NCBI RefSeq assembly: GCF_902726565.1
Contig: NZ_CACVAF010000007.1
Span: 1 to 64,000 of the forward strand
Direction: 5' to 3'
DNA: 64,000 nt
Source: Yersinia vastinensis
GTDB taxonomy: Bacteria; Pseudomonadota; Gammaproteobacteria; Enterobacterales; Enterobacteriaceae
Shown: positions 61,289 through 64,000 of the stretch, piece after piece
How positions within the stretch are numbered: the stretch's first letter is position 1
Layout of the letters: each line of letters opens with the position of its first letter
Notes under the pieces: model-generated
The model's database searches: none
What the model saw: only the letters and a program-made list of their open reading frames with translations
Told to the model about the DNA's origin: nothing
Position numbers and translations under genes: made by a program

Positions 61289-61504
61289 TTACCCCTGCTT
61301 GAGGGGTTTAACCAAACCATCCAGCCCTTCAATCTTAATTGCCAGCGTCATCTCCATGAGCATCCCCAACTTTCCTTGCGGAAACTCACCTTTGCGGGCA
61401 AACCAAAGCAGGTACTCTTCAGGCAGGTCGATTAATACCCGCCCTTGATATTTTCCGAAGGGCATCCGAGTATTGGCTATCTCAACCAGATTCTCTTTTT
61501 CCAT
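61289..61504 (-). CDS. ypeB: YpeB, DUF3820 family
   Basis: A 71-residue protein with the DUF3820 signature MPFGKYQGRVLIDLPEEYLLWF. Located 14 nt after ligA in the same direction, as in E. coli (zipA-ligA-ypeB). Related proteins are annotated as putative quorum-sensing-regulated factors, but the function is not known. Confidence 0.9.
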   Translation of the reverse strand: MEKENLVEIANTRMPFGKYQGRVLIDLPEEYLLWFARKGEFPQGKLGMLMEMTLAIKIEGLDGLVKPLKQG

Positions 61505-61518
61505 GTTCCACGCGCCCT

Positions 61519-63534
<2,016 letters not shown>

Positions 63535-63549
63535 TCACCATCAAAGATA

Positions 63550-63573
63550 AAAAACCCCCGGCATGCGGGGGTT
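63550..63573 (-). terminator. Stem-loop between zipA and ligA
   Basis: On the minus strand CCCCCG-CATG-CCGGGGG is followed by TTTTTT. It lies in the 75-bp gap after zipA and probably reduces transcription into ligA. Confidence 0.75.
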
Positions 63574-63606
63574 CGGGTTAATTCGATTCATTGCGAGGTT
63601 ACGTTA

Positions 63607-64000
63607 TCAGGCGCTTGCGTTCGCATCCAACACTTCACGAATGCGGGCCTTATACGTTTCCAATTTTTGCGGGGTCATCATGCGGCGTTCATCATCCAGC
63701 ACCACACCGCCAACATCATCTGCAATACGCTGGGCTGATTGTAGCATTAGCTTGAAGTTCTGATTAGCATCGCCATAAGACGGCACCATCATAAACATTG
63801 ACACACCCGGCGTTGAGAAATCAGACATGGTATCAGGGTCAAAAGAACCTGGTTTTACCATATTCGCCAGACTGAACAGCACTGGGCCACTGCCTGCAGG
63901 GCTAAGGTGGCGATGGAAAATGCCCATCTCACCGAACTGGAAACCAGACTGAAGAACACTCTGTAGCAGCAACTCGCCACCGAGAGCACCACCATGATGA
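63607..64000 (-). CDS. zipA: Cell division protein ZipA, C-terminal part (5' end outside the window)
   Basis: The visible 131 codons encode the FtsZ-binding domain of Zip[44 protein letters not shown] and [15 protein letters not shown] match E. coli ZipA. The reading frame continues past base 64000, so the N-terminal membrane anchor and P/Q-rich linker are not seen. Order zipA-ligA-ypeB is as in E. coli. Confidence 0.95.
   Translation of the reverse strand, partial: HHGGALGGELLLQSVLQSGFQFGEMGIFHRHLSPAGSGPVLFSLANMVKPGSFDPDTMSDFSTPGVSMFMMVPSYGDANQNFKLMLQSAQRIADDVGGVVLDDERRMMTPQKLETYKARIREVLDANASA

Overview
The window is an enterobacterial chromosome segment, most likely from the genus Yersinia (enterocolitica-like group). 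Gene order from ypdK-alaC through ypdAB, glk, ypeC, mntH, nupC, gltX with flanking tRNA genes, to ypeB-ligA-zipA follows the E. coli 53-55 min backbone. Blocks typical of Yersinia (bgl operon, DMSO reductase, glutamate mutase locus, short palindromic tandem repeats) sit between these genes. The species cannot be fixed from the sequence alone. I see no rRNA, IS element, prophage or CRISPR array.

Layout. 0-5 kb: a minus-strand MCE/ABC lipid-transport operon (permease, ATPase, MlaD-like, PqiC-like lipoprotein) followed by an old yellow enzyme. 5-12.6 kb: SmvA-type efflux pump with divergent TetR regulator, an amidohydrolase, a PuuP-like APC permease, mltB and a RhtB-type exporter. 12.6-19.2 kb: a DUF2127 protein and a complete beta-glucoside operon bglG-bglF-bglB-porin with two antiterminator/terminator pairs. 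19.6-24.6 kb: an anaerobic dmsABCD-type operon with an FNR-like site, whose catalytic subunit gene carries a frameshift. 24.6-33.6 kb: an orphan hicB, the tiny gene ypdK, cybB, alaC, a GNAT gene, ybiU, and the pyruvate-sensing pair ypdA-ypdB beside a YhjX-type transporter, with a direct-repeat site resembling the YpdB operator between them. 33.7-42.7 kb: glk, a PACE efflux protein with divergent LysR regulator, ipdC, yghZ, ypeC, mntH and nupC.

42.7-57.1 kb is the most distinctive part. After four 122-bp tandem palindromic repeats comes a locus that reads as a B12-dependent glutamate degradation system by the methylaspartate route: cob(I)alamin adenosyltransferase, class I fumarase (probable mesaconase), LysR regulator, SUMT methyltransferase, PduX-like threonine kinase, glutamate mutase S/L/E, methylaspartate ammonia-lyase, an AtuA-family (DUF1446) protein, a DUF4387 protein and a DAACS transporter. 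Glutamate would be imported, rearranged to 3-methylaspartate, deaminated to mesaconate and hydrated to citramalate. The AtuA/DUF4387 pair has no assigned step and is the best candidate for an undescribed reaction.

57.1-64 kb: 168-bp tandem repeats that each carry the 3' end of the neighbouring tRNA-Lys (an architecture like E. coli rtT), tRNA genes Lys, Val, Val, then gltX, two tRNA-Ala genes, a nucleotidyltransferase-like gene, a FlxA-like coiled-coil gene, ypeB, ligA and the 3' part of zipA, which runs off the window.
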